Positions 1-13,000 of a stretch of DNA of 64,000 bases are shown here, piece after piece. This stretch comes from Echinometra lucunter. Lineage: Eukaryota > Echinodermata > Echinoidea > Camarodonta > Echinometridae. The stretch covers positions 801,491 to 865,490 of the forward strand of contig CM057157.1 of NCBI GenBank assembly GCA_029962745.1. Direction: 5' to 3'. The position numbers and the translations under genes were made by a program. The notes below the pieces were generated by a model, which ran no database searches, was not told the origin of the DNA, and worked only from the letters and a program-made list of their open reading frames with translations. Each line of letters starts with the position of its first letter. Position 1 is the stretch's first letter.

Positions 1-2240
1 GTTGGTCTTTTGTTCCTCTACTTCCTTTTCTACATCCCTTCTGTTCCCATGGTAATATCTCTTGATTGTCTAAATGTTGATATATTTCTTCTGAGATTAT
101 GCCAGTCAGTAACTTCCAGAGGATTGGCAAGCAGGTAATTGGACGATAGTTTGATGGAATCCTTTGGTGGGATCCTTTGGGATGCGAACCGTTCTTCCTT
201 TTGTCATTCATTCAGGGGTTTACCATTCACGACAATCTCGTTCATTTGCAAGCTCAGCCTCTCATGAAGATCTGTGAACCTTTTAACCCAGAAAGCCTGC
301 ACACCGTCTGGGCCGACAGCTTTCCATGGCGCCATTTTCCCAATGATCTTTTCGAGCTTGTTTTTGTTGATTGTCAGCTCAACCTGTGCAACTATAGTTG
401 CGCATAATTCTTCTTTCGTTGTTTTCAACCACCTAGCTTCTCGGTTGTGGTAATGTGGTTTACTCCAAATGTTGCTCCAGAAGGCAATTGCAGCAGCTGG
501 ATCAGGTGCAGTCGGGGGGGGGCAGAGTGCCCCCCTGAAGGATTTCAGCGGGAAAATTCACCAAACCACCGGGAAAAAATGAAAGGGAGGGAAAGGAAGA
601 AAAAGGAAGGGAGAAAGGGAAAGGAAGAAGAAGAAAGGAAAAGAAAGAAGAAGAAAGAAAAAGAAAGAAGGAGAAAGGGAAAGAAAGAAGGAGAAAGGGA
701 AAGGAAGAAGGAGAACGGGAAAGAAAAAAGCAAAAAAGGGAGAAAGGAGAAGAGAGAGAGGGAAACGAGGGAAAGGGGAAAAAAGAAAAAAGCAAAGGGA
801 AGCAAAAGAAATGAGGGAAAATTTAGTACCCAAACCCCGGAGTTTCCGGGTGCTCCACTGCCTGGACCCCCTCAGGGCTTTCCCTGTAGACCCCCCATCA
901 GGGGGCCCTAAGCCAGAACCCTGGGCCCCGCCCGCTAGGGGCTTCGCAACAAGCAACTCGCAGTACAGGCTCACCTCCGTATATTCTATTTCTAGACTTG
1001 GATACCGGGAAATTTTCGGCTCTGCCCCCCCCCCCCCCCCCCCGATAACAGGCAGAGAATGTAAGAGGCCGGGAACAGTCAACGAACAATTCAAATTAAC
1101 GTCAGAGCTTCCGCGCTTCGCGCAAGAAGGGAAAATCACCATCCCTGCACCCTCCCCTCTAGGGAGCACTACATTGGCGTAAATTCCGGGGGTTGGGGAT
1201 CTATCATCCCCACTTGGGGAAGAGGGGGGATTTGTTTTTCCATTAATTTCTTGGTAGATCCACTTCAGGTTTTTCTAAAACAAGGAATTTTGTCTGTACT
1301 GTGCCACTCGATCGGTGCACCTCTTTACTTTCGCTGTAGTGCTTGTTATTCTTTGTTTAAGTTCCTCCATGACGATCTTCATTCCTTTCCTTCTAATACT
1401 ATACTTCTCCTCTAGGTAAGGGAACTCATTAATTTCTGCGTTGCCAATGTTTTTCTCCGTCAGTCTTGATAGGTCTCCTCCATCCCTTTATCTGATAATT
1501 AAGCCTCTTTTTCCATGGTGGTTGACAGTGCTTTGTTGTGTTCTCCCGTTTTCTTACATCTAGTATCTCTGTAACAATTGCTCCTGCATAAATGAGGTCA
1601 TTAGTATCCTCAATGCTGTCTGAGCTGATAAACTCCATAACATCGTTGACTTATTGAGTTTCTATGAGTAGTTTCTCTCTTGGTATTCTTTTCAGATTAG
1701 GAGGGATTGGGCGCTCTCCTGGTGTTAAGCCCCTTTTTATCTCCAATAATCTTATCTTTAGGTCTTCCCGCTCTTCATCTAATCTGTCAGTGGTTGAACC
1801 TAATTCTCTTTGAATTGGAGCTGTCGTTTCTGTCTGCTCTTCTTCTCTTCCCGGTCTGAAAACTTCCTCTTGCTCAACTCTCACAGGTTCATACACTTTT
1901 CGCTTGCTCCCTTCCCTCCCAACTTCAGTCAGTAACTCATTTCTTTGCATCACACGTACCTAATCTGCAAGTGCCTGCTCTGTTGTTGGGAAAAGACCCT
2001 TCTCTTGCCAGATCTTGTACATTCTCTGCTCTTCTCTCAGGTCTGCTCTCATAATAACATTCCATGACATTCATATTGTCTTTTCTGCTCCATTCTCGTC
2101 TTGTTGAAGTTTTTGGTCCAGTAGTAGATTGACGACTGGATCCTGCCGAGCCTCCACAGAATCCATACCGGGCGTGAGCGAACTGGACAAGCCAGTTCTC
2201 TCGTTCTCGCCGTTAACGTTCATTTTAAAGTCTATATTCA
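1..2240 (-). mobile_element. Decayed non-LTR retrotransposon (LINE), interrupted
   Basis: Read on the minus strand, the pieces are consecutive parts of one reverse-transcriptase polyprotein. 2265-2071 and 1953-1651 give a charged N-terminal region. 1638-1260 gives linker segments such as PPWKKRLNYQIKG, EELKQRITSTTAKVKR and VAQYRQNSLF. After an interruption, 504-204 continues with FWSNIWSKPHYHNREARWL and the start of the RT domain (GPDGVQAFWVKRF). The C-terminal RT core would lie left of the window. Stops and a frameshift (near 1960-2040 and 1300) show it is dead. Order and motifs are seen directly; assignment to non-LTR elements rests on the RT motif and on the linker resembling known invertebrate LINEs. 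The clade is not assigned. Confidence 0.75.
505..1253 (+). mobile_element. G/C-run repeat with polypurine core, inserted in the LINE
   Basis: This GC-rich repeat splits the LINE reading frame. It has a G9 run near 514, a 230-bp GGGAAAGGAAGAAG-type polypurine tract (580-810), a middle part containing GGGGCTTCGCAACAAGC, a C18 run near 1026 and a tail with GCGCTTCGCGC-type palindromic sequence. A related copy lies inverted at 16600-17695. The apparent open frames in and across the tract (447-911, 811-1182 and minus-strand shadows) arise from low-complexity sequence and are not called genes. Element class unknown. Confidence 0.6.
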
Positions 2241-2256
2241 TCATTTGCATAAGTGA

Positions 2257-2261
2257 TATTA

Positions 2262-2320
<59 letters not shown>

Positions 2321-2485
2321 CATTATTGTTGTTATTATTATTGATATTTTTTATTATTATTATCATCATCAATGTTGTTGTTATTGTTGTTATTTCTCTT
2401 TGTATCGTTGTTATTATTCATTTACATTATCAATTATCATCACTATTTTTATTATTATCATTATCATTATCATTATAATTATTAT
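2257..2485. repeat. (ATT)n microsatellite and derived AT-rich tract
   Basis: A nearly pure run of ATT triplets extends from about 2262 to 2318 and degrades into TTG, TCA and ATC variants to about 2485. Open frames of poly-Ile and poly-Leu here are artefacts of the triplet repeat. Confidence 0.9.
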
Positions 2486-2817
2486 CCTTAGTCGATAAAT
2501 ACTGAATACAGTAGGCCTACGTCATTGTCAATTGAAATAAGGTCGTTCATAGACATAATAGATGTTAATGAACATCAACAAAGGGATGTTGCACTTCAAA
2601 CATTCTTTGCTTACGTATTGTTCCTTTACTGTGCATATTTTAGTATTTCGATTTAACTCACTGAATTTTATTATTTTATTAATTATTTATTATTTTATTT
2701 TATTTTTTTTATTTTTTTTTTTTTTAGGGCGCCGCACAGTGGCGACCTTCACTGGTATATTTCTGTTGGATTTATCATTAATTTTTCGTTTTTGAGAGGA
2801 TAATTTGTTGATTACGT

Positions 2818-5262
2818 TTGGTAAACATGTTGTCTGAAAACCCAAGATTTGTCATGGCTGGACTCCTGGCGCTTATGGTTCTCCTTAATGGATTTTTGAC
2901 AACCTCTTCAATGGAAGCGTCTCACCAAAATGGCTGCCTGACATATAGCCGAAACGAGCTCCTTTACATACGCGACTCGTCCCCGGCAGTACGACCACTA
3001 GGCTACGACGAATTCCCCCGTGAAGCGAAACCACGTAAAAGAGGTAAGCGAGGGGGACTCAGGGTACGAACAAGGAAGAGGGGTACGAAACCACCCCTAC
3101 CTAGCATGATTATCGGCAACGTACGATCCCTATCTAATAAGATTGCTGAATTGGAAACTCTTACAAGATACATGCATGAATACAGGGAAGCCTGTCTTAT
3201 GGGCTTTAGTGAAACTTGGCTCAATGACTCAATCCCAGATAGTGCCTTACATATTCCCTGCTTTGAATTGGTCAGAGGAGACAGAACGAGAGATTCCGGG
3301 AAGTTAAGGGGAGGAGGTGTATGCCTGTACATAAACTCAAAATGGTGCCGAAATTGGACAGTGAAAGATGTCATCTGTAAACCGGACATAGAACTAATTT
3401 CAGTGGGTCTGAGACCATATTACCTACCCCGAGAGTTTCCCCAGATATCTGTAACAGTTTGCTATGTACATCCACGGTCAGATTTAACCATTGCTAGTGA
3501 AATTCTAGCTGAGAATACGCATCGCTTGGAGGAATCTGCCCCTGACGCCCCAATCTTCATCCTAGGCGACTTTAATCAGTTGCGGCTTGAAAACTCACTA
3601 CCAGATTTCGAACAATATATTGAAATTCCTACAAGAGGGGAAGCCACGCTAGACCTATGTTATGGAAATGTCTCAAACGCATACGTGGCTAGGGCGTGTC
3701 ACCAACTGGGACGCTCAGACCATCGGAACATCCAGCTGATACCAGCATATAAACAGAAACTGAAACGTAGTAAGCCGGTTACTAGGCAACGATACGCTTG
3801 GACCTCCGAAGCTACCGAGACGTTACGCGCATGCCTAGACTGCACCGACTGGGACTTGTTGGTTAATTCGGCGAACTCACTGGACGAGGCGGCAACTACT
3901 GTCTCCGATTACGTCAAGTTCTGTATCGAAACGACAATCCCGTACAGATACATAAAGGAGTACCCTAACAACAAGCCATGGGTGAATAAAGATCTTCGCG
4001 ACTTGCTTAGAGAGAAGGGAGCTGCACTCTCGACCGGGAATTCTGAGTTAGTTAAAGAAATTCAAAGAAAAATTAAGAAACAAACGGATAAATGTAAACA
4101 GTCATACAAGGAGAAGATCGAACAGAACTTTCGTGGAAATGATATTAGAAAGGCATGGAAAACAATGCAAGATATAACTGGATATAATAAAGACAAATCA
4201 AAATCTACTTTAATAGATCATGATGGCAAATATGTTAATGAACTCAACGATTTCTTTTGTCGATTTGATGTAGAAGATTTCTCCAGTGAAAACGAAGAAA
4301 TTAAACGTAAGGTTAAAGATGAGATGTTAGATAGAGAACCCATCCTGATCTCTGAACATGAAGTAAGAAGAATCTTCTCAAGCTTACAAACACACAAGTC
4401 CCCCGGACCAGATGGAATAAGTAACAAAGTGTTAAAAGCATGCAAAGACCAGTTAGCTCCAGTATTTACTATATTGTTGAATGATTTTAGACCTATCTCC
4501 CTTACATGCAGCGTGATGAAGTGCTTTGAGAGGATTGTTCTAAAACATGTCATGAGTCAGGTTGGTAACATGATAGATTCATTGCAGTTTGCTTATAGGA
4601 AAAGTAGAGGTGTTGACGATGCAATTCTGACATACTTACATAATATCTATAACCACTTAGATCGTGTCGGTAACTCTGTTAGATGCTTATTTGTTGACTT
4701 CTCTAGTGCATTCAACACAATAGTACGGCATATACTGATCAAGAAACTTATGGAGATGCAAGTGCATCCCTCCCTTACACTATGGATACAGGATTTTCTA
4801 AACGAAAGACAACAATATGTTCATCTGAGAAGTGTAAACTCTGAAGTTAAGTACTTAAACATAGGAGCTCCTCAGGGGTGCGTCCTCTCTCCTGTGTTAT
4901 TCTCTATCTATACCAGTAACTGTGTAAGTTTATCCTCAAATTGTCAAATAATTAAGTACGCAGACGACACGGTCATTTCAGGTTACATTACTGATATCAG
5001 TAGTGAAAACGACTATGTCACTACAGTAAACGAATTCGTGCAGTGGTGTGAACGACACCACCTCAAGCTGAACGTCACGAAGACAAAAGAAATGTTAATA
5101 GACTTTCGAAGAAGTCCATATATGAGACCTCCGCTTACTATCAAGGGAACTGCTGTAGAAAGAGTTAGTAATTATAAGTATCTGGGAACAACCGTATCTA
5201 ATTCACTTGATTGGTCATGCAATGTCACTTTACTTAGGAAAAAATGTAATCAAAGAATGTAC
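2818..5262 (+). mobile_element. Non-LTR retrotransposon ORF: endonuclease plus reverse transcriptase
   Basis: One long open frame starts at ATG 2818 and runs without a stop to the assembly gap (815 codons). An N-terminal basic region (about residues 70-95) is followed by an APE-type endonuclease: GNVRSLSNKIAELE, GFSETWLND, ILGDFNQL and GRSDHRN supply the expected Asn, Glu, Asp/Asn and SDH motifs. The RT part shows SPGPDGISNKVLKACK, NDFRPISLTCSVMKCFERI, LFVDFSSAFNTI, GAPQGCVLSP and the catalytic KYADDTVISGY. Motif order and the SSAFNTI/KYADD style fit CR1/L2/jockey-like LINEs. The RT C-terminus is lost in the gap. QLAPVFTILL is joined directly to NDFRPISLT, whereas relatives have a few dozen residues between, so an in-frame internal deletion is likely. 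The element may therefore be inactive despite its open frame. Confidence 0.9.
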
Positions 5263-5762
5263 NNNNNNNNNNNNNNNNNNNNNNNNNNNNNNNNNNNNNN
5301 NNNNNNNNNNNNNNNNNNNNNNNNNNNNNNNNNNNNNNNNNNNNNNNNNNNNNNNNNNNNNNNNNNNNNNNNNNNNNNNNNNNNNNNNNNNNNNNNNNNN
5401 NNNNNNNNNNNNNNNNNNNNNNNNNNNNNNNNNNNNNNNNNNNNNNNNNNNNNNNNNNNNNNNNNNNNNNNNNNNNNNNNNNNNNNNNNNNNNNNNNNNN
5501 NNNNNNNNNNNNNNNNNNNNNNNNNNNNNNNNNNNNNNNNNNNNNNNNNNNNNNNNNNNNNNNNNNNNNNNNNNNNNNNNNNNNNNNNNNNNNNNNNNNN
5601 NNNNNNNNNNNNNNNNNNNNNNNNNNNNNNNNNNNNNNNNNNNNNNNNNNNNNNNNNNNNNNNNNNNNNNNNNNNNNNNNNNNNNNNNNNNNNNNNNNNN
5701 NNNNNNNNNNNNNNNNNNNNNNNNNNNNNNNNNNNNNNNNNNNNNNNNNNNNNNNNNNNNNN
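5263..5762. other. Assembly gap (500 N)
   Basis: Exactly 500 N bases, the same length as the second gap, so this is a placeholder length and not a measured size. Translations through it are meaningless. Confidence 0.99.
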
Positions 5763-6541
5763 TATGTTTTGTGGTTTTGCCCGATAACTTTCCATGTAAA
5801 GCCTTTAACAAACATAACAAGTATATAAAAGCAGAAAGAGCATAATATCCTACATATCAGGGTTCTCATTAGAAAATAATCCACACATGGTTCCCTCTCT
5901 GCGCAAAGCGCGGAAGTTTCAGAAGTGTTAAGGAATAACACCTAAAGTTAGGTGTGGCGGCAGTATATGCTATAGCTAAAGGATGGAAAAATACTTCTTG
6001 GTGAGCAGGAGTTGTCTACTAATGGCATAATAGCACAAATACACTGCCAAAAAACAAAATCTGTAGCATTTATCATTAATGTTAGGAGTATATACCTCGA
6101 TATTTTTTTTACCCCTGTCGCCACGTATGGAGCAGCGATTTCACACATGGTTCTTCCTTGTCTGAAATCCTGTACGAATGGTATTGGAACCATGGGTGTT
6201 ATGTACTGCAGAGAACCATGCATATATATTCTGTGCCCATTTTTGGTTGCCTTAGTATTTGTGTTTTGATGCTGAAAAAAATAAGGAAAATAAGCATTAA
6301 AATCCTGAAGTGTGCCATGATGTAGACTGTTAAAAATCTCTCATTTCCCATGCATATTGATAACCTTTTTAAACTTTTCAACAGATATACATGTATGTGC
6401 TTCCTCTCAATTTGTATTCATTTCAGATACTTGTCTTTTTCTTTATAAGAAAATGTAGAAATAAAAGAAACTGCTAGTGTTGCCAGTTTGAAGAAGAAAA
6501 TCTGATCAAGTTATAAATGATTCCTATCCTGAATGGGTTAA
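5763..6541. repeat. Degenerate copy of the TTAA-flanked MITE, with an insert
   Basis: The left part (5763-5845) and right part (6215-6541) align by eye to the two ends of the roughly 416-bp MITE seen intact at 39706. Shared pieces are TTTTGTGGTTTTG, AGCAGAAAGAGCA, TGTGCCCATTTT and the right end CCTGAATGGGTTAA. Between them lies unrelated sequence (5846-6214) that contains GCGCAAAGCGCGGAAG. No coding signal is seen in 5763-6964. Confidence 0.55.
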
Positions 6542-6964
6542 TGACATTGCATGTAGCATGATTCATTTAGAACGCATCTCTATTGTAATCTGTGGTTTAG
6601 TTAGAGAATTTAATGATGTATGGTAGGTTTATCATCATGGACATATTATAGTGGTTAAAGTCATCCTTTTGGTATGTTTTAGAAGCATGCTCATTTTAGA
6701 TAATATTTAAAACAAAGTTTTAAAAGGTGTTATTTTTCATTCTGTAAGAAATATGACCTACAATTTTGGCTCAAGGTATTAGGTTTCTAATTATTTCCTC
6801 CTTACATTGGCTGCATGGTTCTGAGCAGGTAAGTCAAGATACATTTTTGTACACAGGAGAAAATTGAATATGCTTTCCTTTCTATATTAAAAAACAAAAG
6901 ATTAAGTTGAATTAACTTAAGAAAAAAGAGCAATTTGATGGAATTATTTTCATTTTGGTTTCAG

Positions 6965-7051
6965 AGAGGTGATCGCATGAGTGAAAAGGAAGTAGATGAT
7001 ATGATTGCGGAAGCTGATGCAGATGGTGACAAGAAATTAAATTATAAAGAG
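6965..7051 (+). CDS. EFCAB7: EFCAB7 exon: second EF-hand of the N-terminal pair
   Basis: The acceptor is TTTTGGTTTCAG and the donor GAG|GTATGT; the exon is phase 0 at both ends. It encodes RGDRMSEKEVDDMIAEA followed by the loop DADGDKKLNYKE, with Asp at positions 1, 3 and 5, Asn at 9 and Glu at 12, a complete canonical calcium ligand set. The partner EF-hand should lie in the preceding exon, which is not visible downstream of the gap. Confidence 0.85.
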
Positions 7052-10000
7052 GTATGTCTGTCTCCCAAATCAAGAAGTTTGGAAAGAGTATGGTATAAAG
7101 AAGTAATAATGTTTCCTTAAGAGATGTCAAGTCTACTTGCTTATAGTGTACCCTGTGATTATTAAAACATATGATGGCTTCATCACGTACACTGAAACCT
7201 CATTTATTCACCATTTTGTAAAATGTCATTATTGTGAACCCAGTGCATCTTGTTAAAAAAATTCTTTTGCATCTGTCTCTAAAGTGCATAGAGACATGTA
7301 TTCAGTTATGTTAAACATGTATATGTTATTTGCTCTACAAAAATAACTAATTATCATTATTATTATTATTATTGTTGTTATTATTATGATTATGATTGTT
7401 GTGGCCTGTCATTACTGCAAACTTTCTTTATCACCAGTGGAAGAAGAATTTCCAGGGTGTTAACACTAAATGCTTGTTACTCTTCAAAAGAGATAGAGAA
7501 GGCTCAAATTGTATTTCAACAGAAAAATACTGTAGTCAACAGCAAGAGAATCAATGCTACTTCATTTTATTGCACTCCAGAGAGAAAGATTGGATTCCAG
7601 TTCTACCTCAAATTGTGTGAGAAGTAAATTTTATGAAATGAAGGCAATTCTATTTTAAAAATCCCTGCATCAATGTGAAGTCCTTACAAGTAGCCACCAT
7701 ATCAAATAATTTGGACTTCTTTCCAAACAGTTTTGTCGAATGGTAATGTCTACAACCAGTCGTTGTCAAGAAAGTAGTCTGAAACGATTAGAGCGGAAAG
7801 AGAGAAAACAAAAGAGAGCCCTTAAGTCAGCTGAGTCAAGCAAGAGAAGTAAGTTTATAAACAAATCCTGCTACAATCCTATCAAATATAGACCCCTGAA
7901 ATGTCTTATACAATCAAACATGCGACTTACCAATAATGGCTTTCTCATTAGTTGTTCTGTTCCTGTTATAGTGTCTCAGAATTAAGCCTAGCTATGCTTC
8001 TCAGTATTTAGTTTTGATACTTTGAATATACTTTTGTTGGTGTCTCATGAATATTACCACTAATACACTTTGTGAATATCAAATTTGAGAGGTGTGCATA
8101 TCTTACTTTATTCACTCTTAATATTTCATGCTTTTATTACCTTCTTGCACAAAGAAAGAAAACTGTTCTGAAGCAATATTTTTACTGTATTGCACAGCAT
8201 TCAATGGTGAATTTATGCCTGCAGGTTTGAACAACCAGAGACCTAGAATCTGGATATGAGGTATATTCATAACTCTTTGGACACGAAGTTCGCACCCCTG
8301 CACTATTGGCGAAGTTTGCATTTTCACGCTCAGTCACGGAACCTATAATATCTACACAAAATATTGATTTCCCCGGAGGTGGCAGCATTCGCTTTTAATC
8401 GTTTACATTCCTTACTCGGTCATCTTTCGTGTGCATTTGTTAACTCCATAGCTTTGTGTTGGAAACTGAAATTGAAATTGGAAATAATTCAGCACACATA
8501 TATGGGTTCATGTCCAAGTGCACAAAGAATTAGGTAGTTGCATTTTCGTTTGTTCCGAAGATAGTGGGTATTACTGTTAAACTCATATTATAATCTATCT
8601 GCATGCATTTATCAAACTCCAATAAAGATTCGAGTCAAACATCAGGTAGCAAGAAGAAAGAGGAGATGGGTGTTGAGATGAGCCTTCCACCAATCAGTAA
8701 ACAGCAACTGTCAATGAAGGAACCCAGTAACCTATCAGACTGGTATCATACTCATACTAAAGGGTGCTTCCATCTGGATGATGAGCAGAAGGTTGTATCT
8801 CATCAGTATGTGATTCAAGTTGATGTCAAGACTAAGCTATGGTTGACTGTGAAACCTATCAATGTAGGAGTAGTCAAAGGTAATGTCTAGAGATACAATG
8901 TACCATGAAGCCTGTCTATTGTGACCACCCAAGGGAAACAAAAATGTGGCTTCTATAGAGAGGTTCTTAAACTTTTGACTTATCTCCATGGGAATCATTT
9001 GTAATGGCCACTATAGTATAGTGGCTGCTAGAGAGAGGTTGCCTTTAAGACAAGCTTGACTGTATGTAGCTTTTATGTATGATTTGTTTCTCACTAATTT
9101 GCCTTTAAAAAGGTTAAAATCCATTGTAAATGATGTACAGTCATATCTGTCTGTACCAACCATCTCCCAGTACTAGTATTAGCTACTGAAATTGATTCTT
9201 GTGTACAGAGATAAAGTATGTGTTTAAGGACCTGTATAGCAGCCACTTGTCTATAAAGCCCCTTGAGTAACCACCATAGACTGGTTTCACTGTATATATC
9301 ATTGTTTAACAAATTCTTTTTAACAAATTACTGTTTTCTTTTAATTTACGTATGTACTTCATCTTTTCTGATTCTATTATCAATAAAATGTGTTGATATG
9401 TGTCAGGGATGAAATTTGTTTATTTTTAACCAAGTAATGTGTGAAATTTTCTCATCTCTCATTTCTCTGTGAATAATCATAATTATTCAACCATATTTTT
9501 TTCTGAAATAATGAATGTATGATAATAGCAAGTTTTTCTGTTATTGCCCCAGCTTTAACATTGCTGCCATCAGGATACCGTAGCATTTCAAGGAACATAT
9601 TCATATTTTTGTCAGGGAAGCTTTCATATGGTTCTGAAACTGACACTTGAAATTTTGATGTCATTTTACACAGATTTGGTGTTCCTGAGCAAGGATGAGT
9701 TGAGAATAATTTATTAGATTGTCTATGTCCTGGTTTTGCTTATTTATATTCATAATGCATTTGCTACTACCTGAATATATATGTGGTGCACTAATTTCAT
9801 TTTTATCTTTCTGTTTTGATATTTTTTTTACAAGCCTCAACTCGAGATCCTCAGACAGACATCAATGTATTCATTGTCAAACAGAATGATCATGGTCTCC
9901 TTGGAGATGTTGTATCCTTCACAAATGTCAAGAACAAAGAAGTAAGTAACAACTTACCCTTGAAATCTTTCCCATTATCATTTCTCTTTTAAAGAGTTTT

Positions 10001-13000
10001 TATGATCATTTTAAGATAGATTTTTATTTTATTTGGTTTAGGGTTTGATAAGTAGTTCTCCTCTGAGCAGGTATGAATGTTCAAATGAATAGGACAAGTA
10101 CCCATGTTTTATGGTTAGGAGTAGTATGTAAATGGATGCAGGTGGTATGCAAGTGTCCTAAATGACATGAGTCTGTGCAATCTTCATGTGTGTGGAAAGA
10201 TCAGAAGTGACTAAATTATGCTTATGGGCTTGGCCATTAATAGTAAACATGCCTATAGACCAACTACAGTATTACCATAATCAGAAGCATGTATATAGTG
10301 AGGTCAGTTGCACAATTTTGGGCGTCGGCCTTGTTATTGCAATACCTCAAGCTTTATTTGAGGTTTGAACCTGTGTATCACCATAGTGAGACAATTTGAT
10401 TAGATTTTTGAGTTATGTAGGGCGAAGATCAAAGATCACAGAGTCAATGATCATGAAGGTAAAGATCTGTATAGACTGTTTTAACTAGTGCCCATAACAT
10501 TTGTGCACGAACATAGCGTAAACATGAACGAAACCTAATTTCATTTATCAGCCACTGTAGAGTTTATATATGGAAGAGTTGTATACCAGTGATAAAGTAA
10601 TCCTTAGATTCAATTTATTTCCATCAGAAATACTGTGTCCAGTGTGAACTGCCAGCAGGTTCATATCGTCTCATCCCCATGACAACAGGATGTCATTTTA
10701 AGTCTAGGACCAGGTCTGTGAAAGAGAAAGCTAAACTAATCCAACCGAAAGGAGATGAGGAGTGTGAACTCACCAAAGAATTTAAGTAAGTCTTCTTGAT
10801 TCAAGTTACATGTAAACACTTCATACAAGAATCAGCTTAGAGTGTGCCTGAGCAAATTAAAGTGGCATATGTACAGTACACTTAACATTTCTATGTCTGA
10901 TAATATAGCAATAAATGAGTCTCATTGGGGTTCCTTGTGGCACGAGGTGGTTCTCCCACTTTTCCTCTGCTTGACATTTAGATAGACATAGAGTAGTTTG
11001 GTTGCTCCATCTTCTTGCAGCAGTTTCCTGTGTACTGTGTAAAGCAGATTGTAGTGCAAAACTTCCAAAAGTTCATAGGTCTTTTTAGGAGCATTTATGT
11101 TAGTTATATTTACATTAATGATCTGAATAATATCTATGGCATAATCTGACTTACTGTAGACTGGAATAGAACTTTGTCATGATGTTATCTTCACTGTAGT
11201 GCTCTGAATAGCATCTGTGCGATGGTAGATCTCCCTAAATACAGGGGAAACTCGGTATAACGAGGTCATCGGGACCGAAGGGTTTTCCTCGTTATAGCCG
11301 TTACCTCGTTATATCAGAACAAACAAAAAAGTGTATGTATGGGACTACATGTACATACATGAATGTACAGAGGTCTGCTGCCGCTACTTATGAACTCATT
11401 TTGCAGCTACAGAGACATTGATAATAATATCATTCTCTGATCTAGCTGATAATATTCTGGATAATATTAGAAAATGTGTTTAAACTACTAATTTCAGATG
11501 CCAAAATTACCGATGACATGAAAGTTCATCGCACCATCGAGGTTGCCTGTTCTGCGATATGAAAAAAAAAAAGTTACGCACTGTACTATGCTACAAATAA
11601 AAACACGTAATCTGCGTGCATCGGCCGCCCAGTTGAGCAAGCTGGGACTTGTTTGTGCCAGTAGCGGTGCAGTTATCTCTGCTGAATGATTTTAGCGGGG
11701 GGTTTTGTTGATAAAGCTGCAGTGAAATTTGCTTGCTCGTTATAACGGGAATGATTATCAATGTATTTCTTTGTTTAAGGGGTTCAGGATTTAGCTCGTT
11801 ATAGCCGATATCTCGTTATAGCCGATCTCGTTATAACAGGTTCATGCCGCCATAGACTTACACGTAAGTAAATTTGGGACCGTGACAAAACCCTCGTTAT
11901 AGCCGTTACCTCGTTATAGCCGAGCTCGTTATATCGGGATTTCCCTGTAGTAATGATGCTCTCTGTGGGAATGAACTCGGTCATGACAATAGAAGGCTTC
12001 ATGGTACACCATGGGGTGACAAAACCTCGTATCTCAAAAATGTTGAATGTTCTTTGAAATGAGTGGTCTTGAAAGGCTTACTTCGAACCATCGGGTCTTC
12101 GCGTCGGGCCGTGTAATCGCGTAATGCGACCTTTCGTGAAAAAAGGCCCTTTTATTTACGAAAGGTCGGGTTCACCGTTTGAGAAATATACCAATTAAAT
12201 CTACGAAAAGTCGGGTCCATTAACCCGACACTTCGTAGAAATTAGCTAGCAAATATACGAAGGGTCGCGTCCTAAACGCACATTTCTACAAGAAATAATT
12301 TGACGAAAAACGGCTTGAATAAAAGCTAGCATTTGATTCGCACAAAGTCAGCCTTTGCCACGGAAAGTCCAGAGGTGAGTACAGTTTAAATTTCGCTAAT
12401 TTGTCAAAAAATAGCATCTATTCCTAATGAGTTCTACATTGTACCAGATCTGCGTTAATTTCTTTATATTTTCAAAGAATTGCTCTGAGCTGTATGTCAT
12501 GAAATTATGTGCTATAAACTCACTAACTTTGAAAACTATTTTCATCGTCGGCAGCTCATTGTTACCGCTGCACCCTGTCACGACGCAACATCTTGCCCAG
12601 ACTTTCGGGCGGATTGCCTATGATGGTAAATGCAATGCAAAAACGCTTGACAGCGAGATTCAACGTTTATTTTATCCCACCTACATGCATAGTGTGTTGG
12701 CGAGTTGACGAATCAGTTATCCTGAATTGTTGCATGATGTATAACTGTAAAGCAAGGGGGAGGGCGAGGCGGGGTCTATGACTGTGTGTACAGTAGGCCC
12801 TAAGCTCAGATTTCAAAGACGGCATAAGGAAGCATAATGAGACTAGCCTAGGTATGATTTAATCCAGCAGTGTAACAGGGCTGCGTTTCACGAAACCGTC
12901 ATAAGTCTAAGTTCATGGACATCCCATGGAAACGCGCGTTAATTCTACAACACGCGTTTTAATGGATGTCCAAGAAGTTAGACTTATGACGGTTTCGTGA

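Noticed and set aside
447..911. Lys/Glu/Arg-rich frame of 154 codons and its antisense Phe/Ser/Pro-rich frames
   Set aside because: They derive from the GGGAAAGGAAGAAG-type polypurine tract of a repeat inserted in a LINE.
12427..12708. 93-codon frame near the left end of the 5.9-kb element, considered as a transposase remnant
   Set aside because: No transposase motif, no catalytic pattern and low-quality composition; too short.
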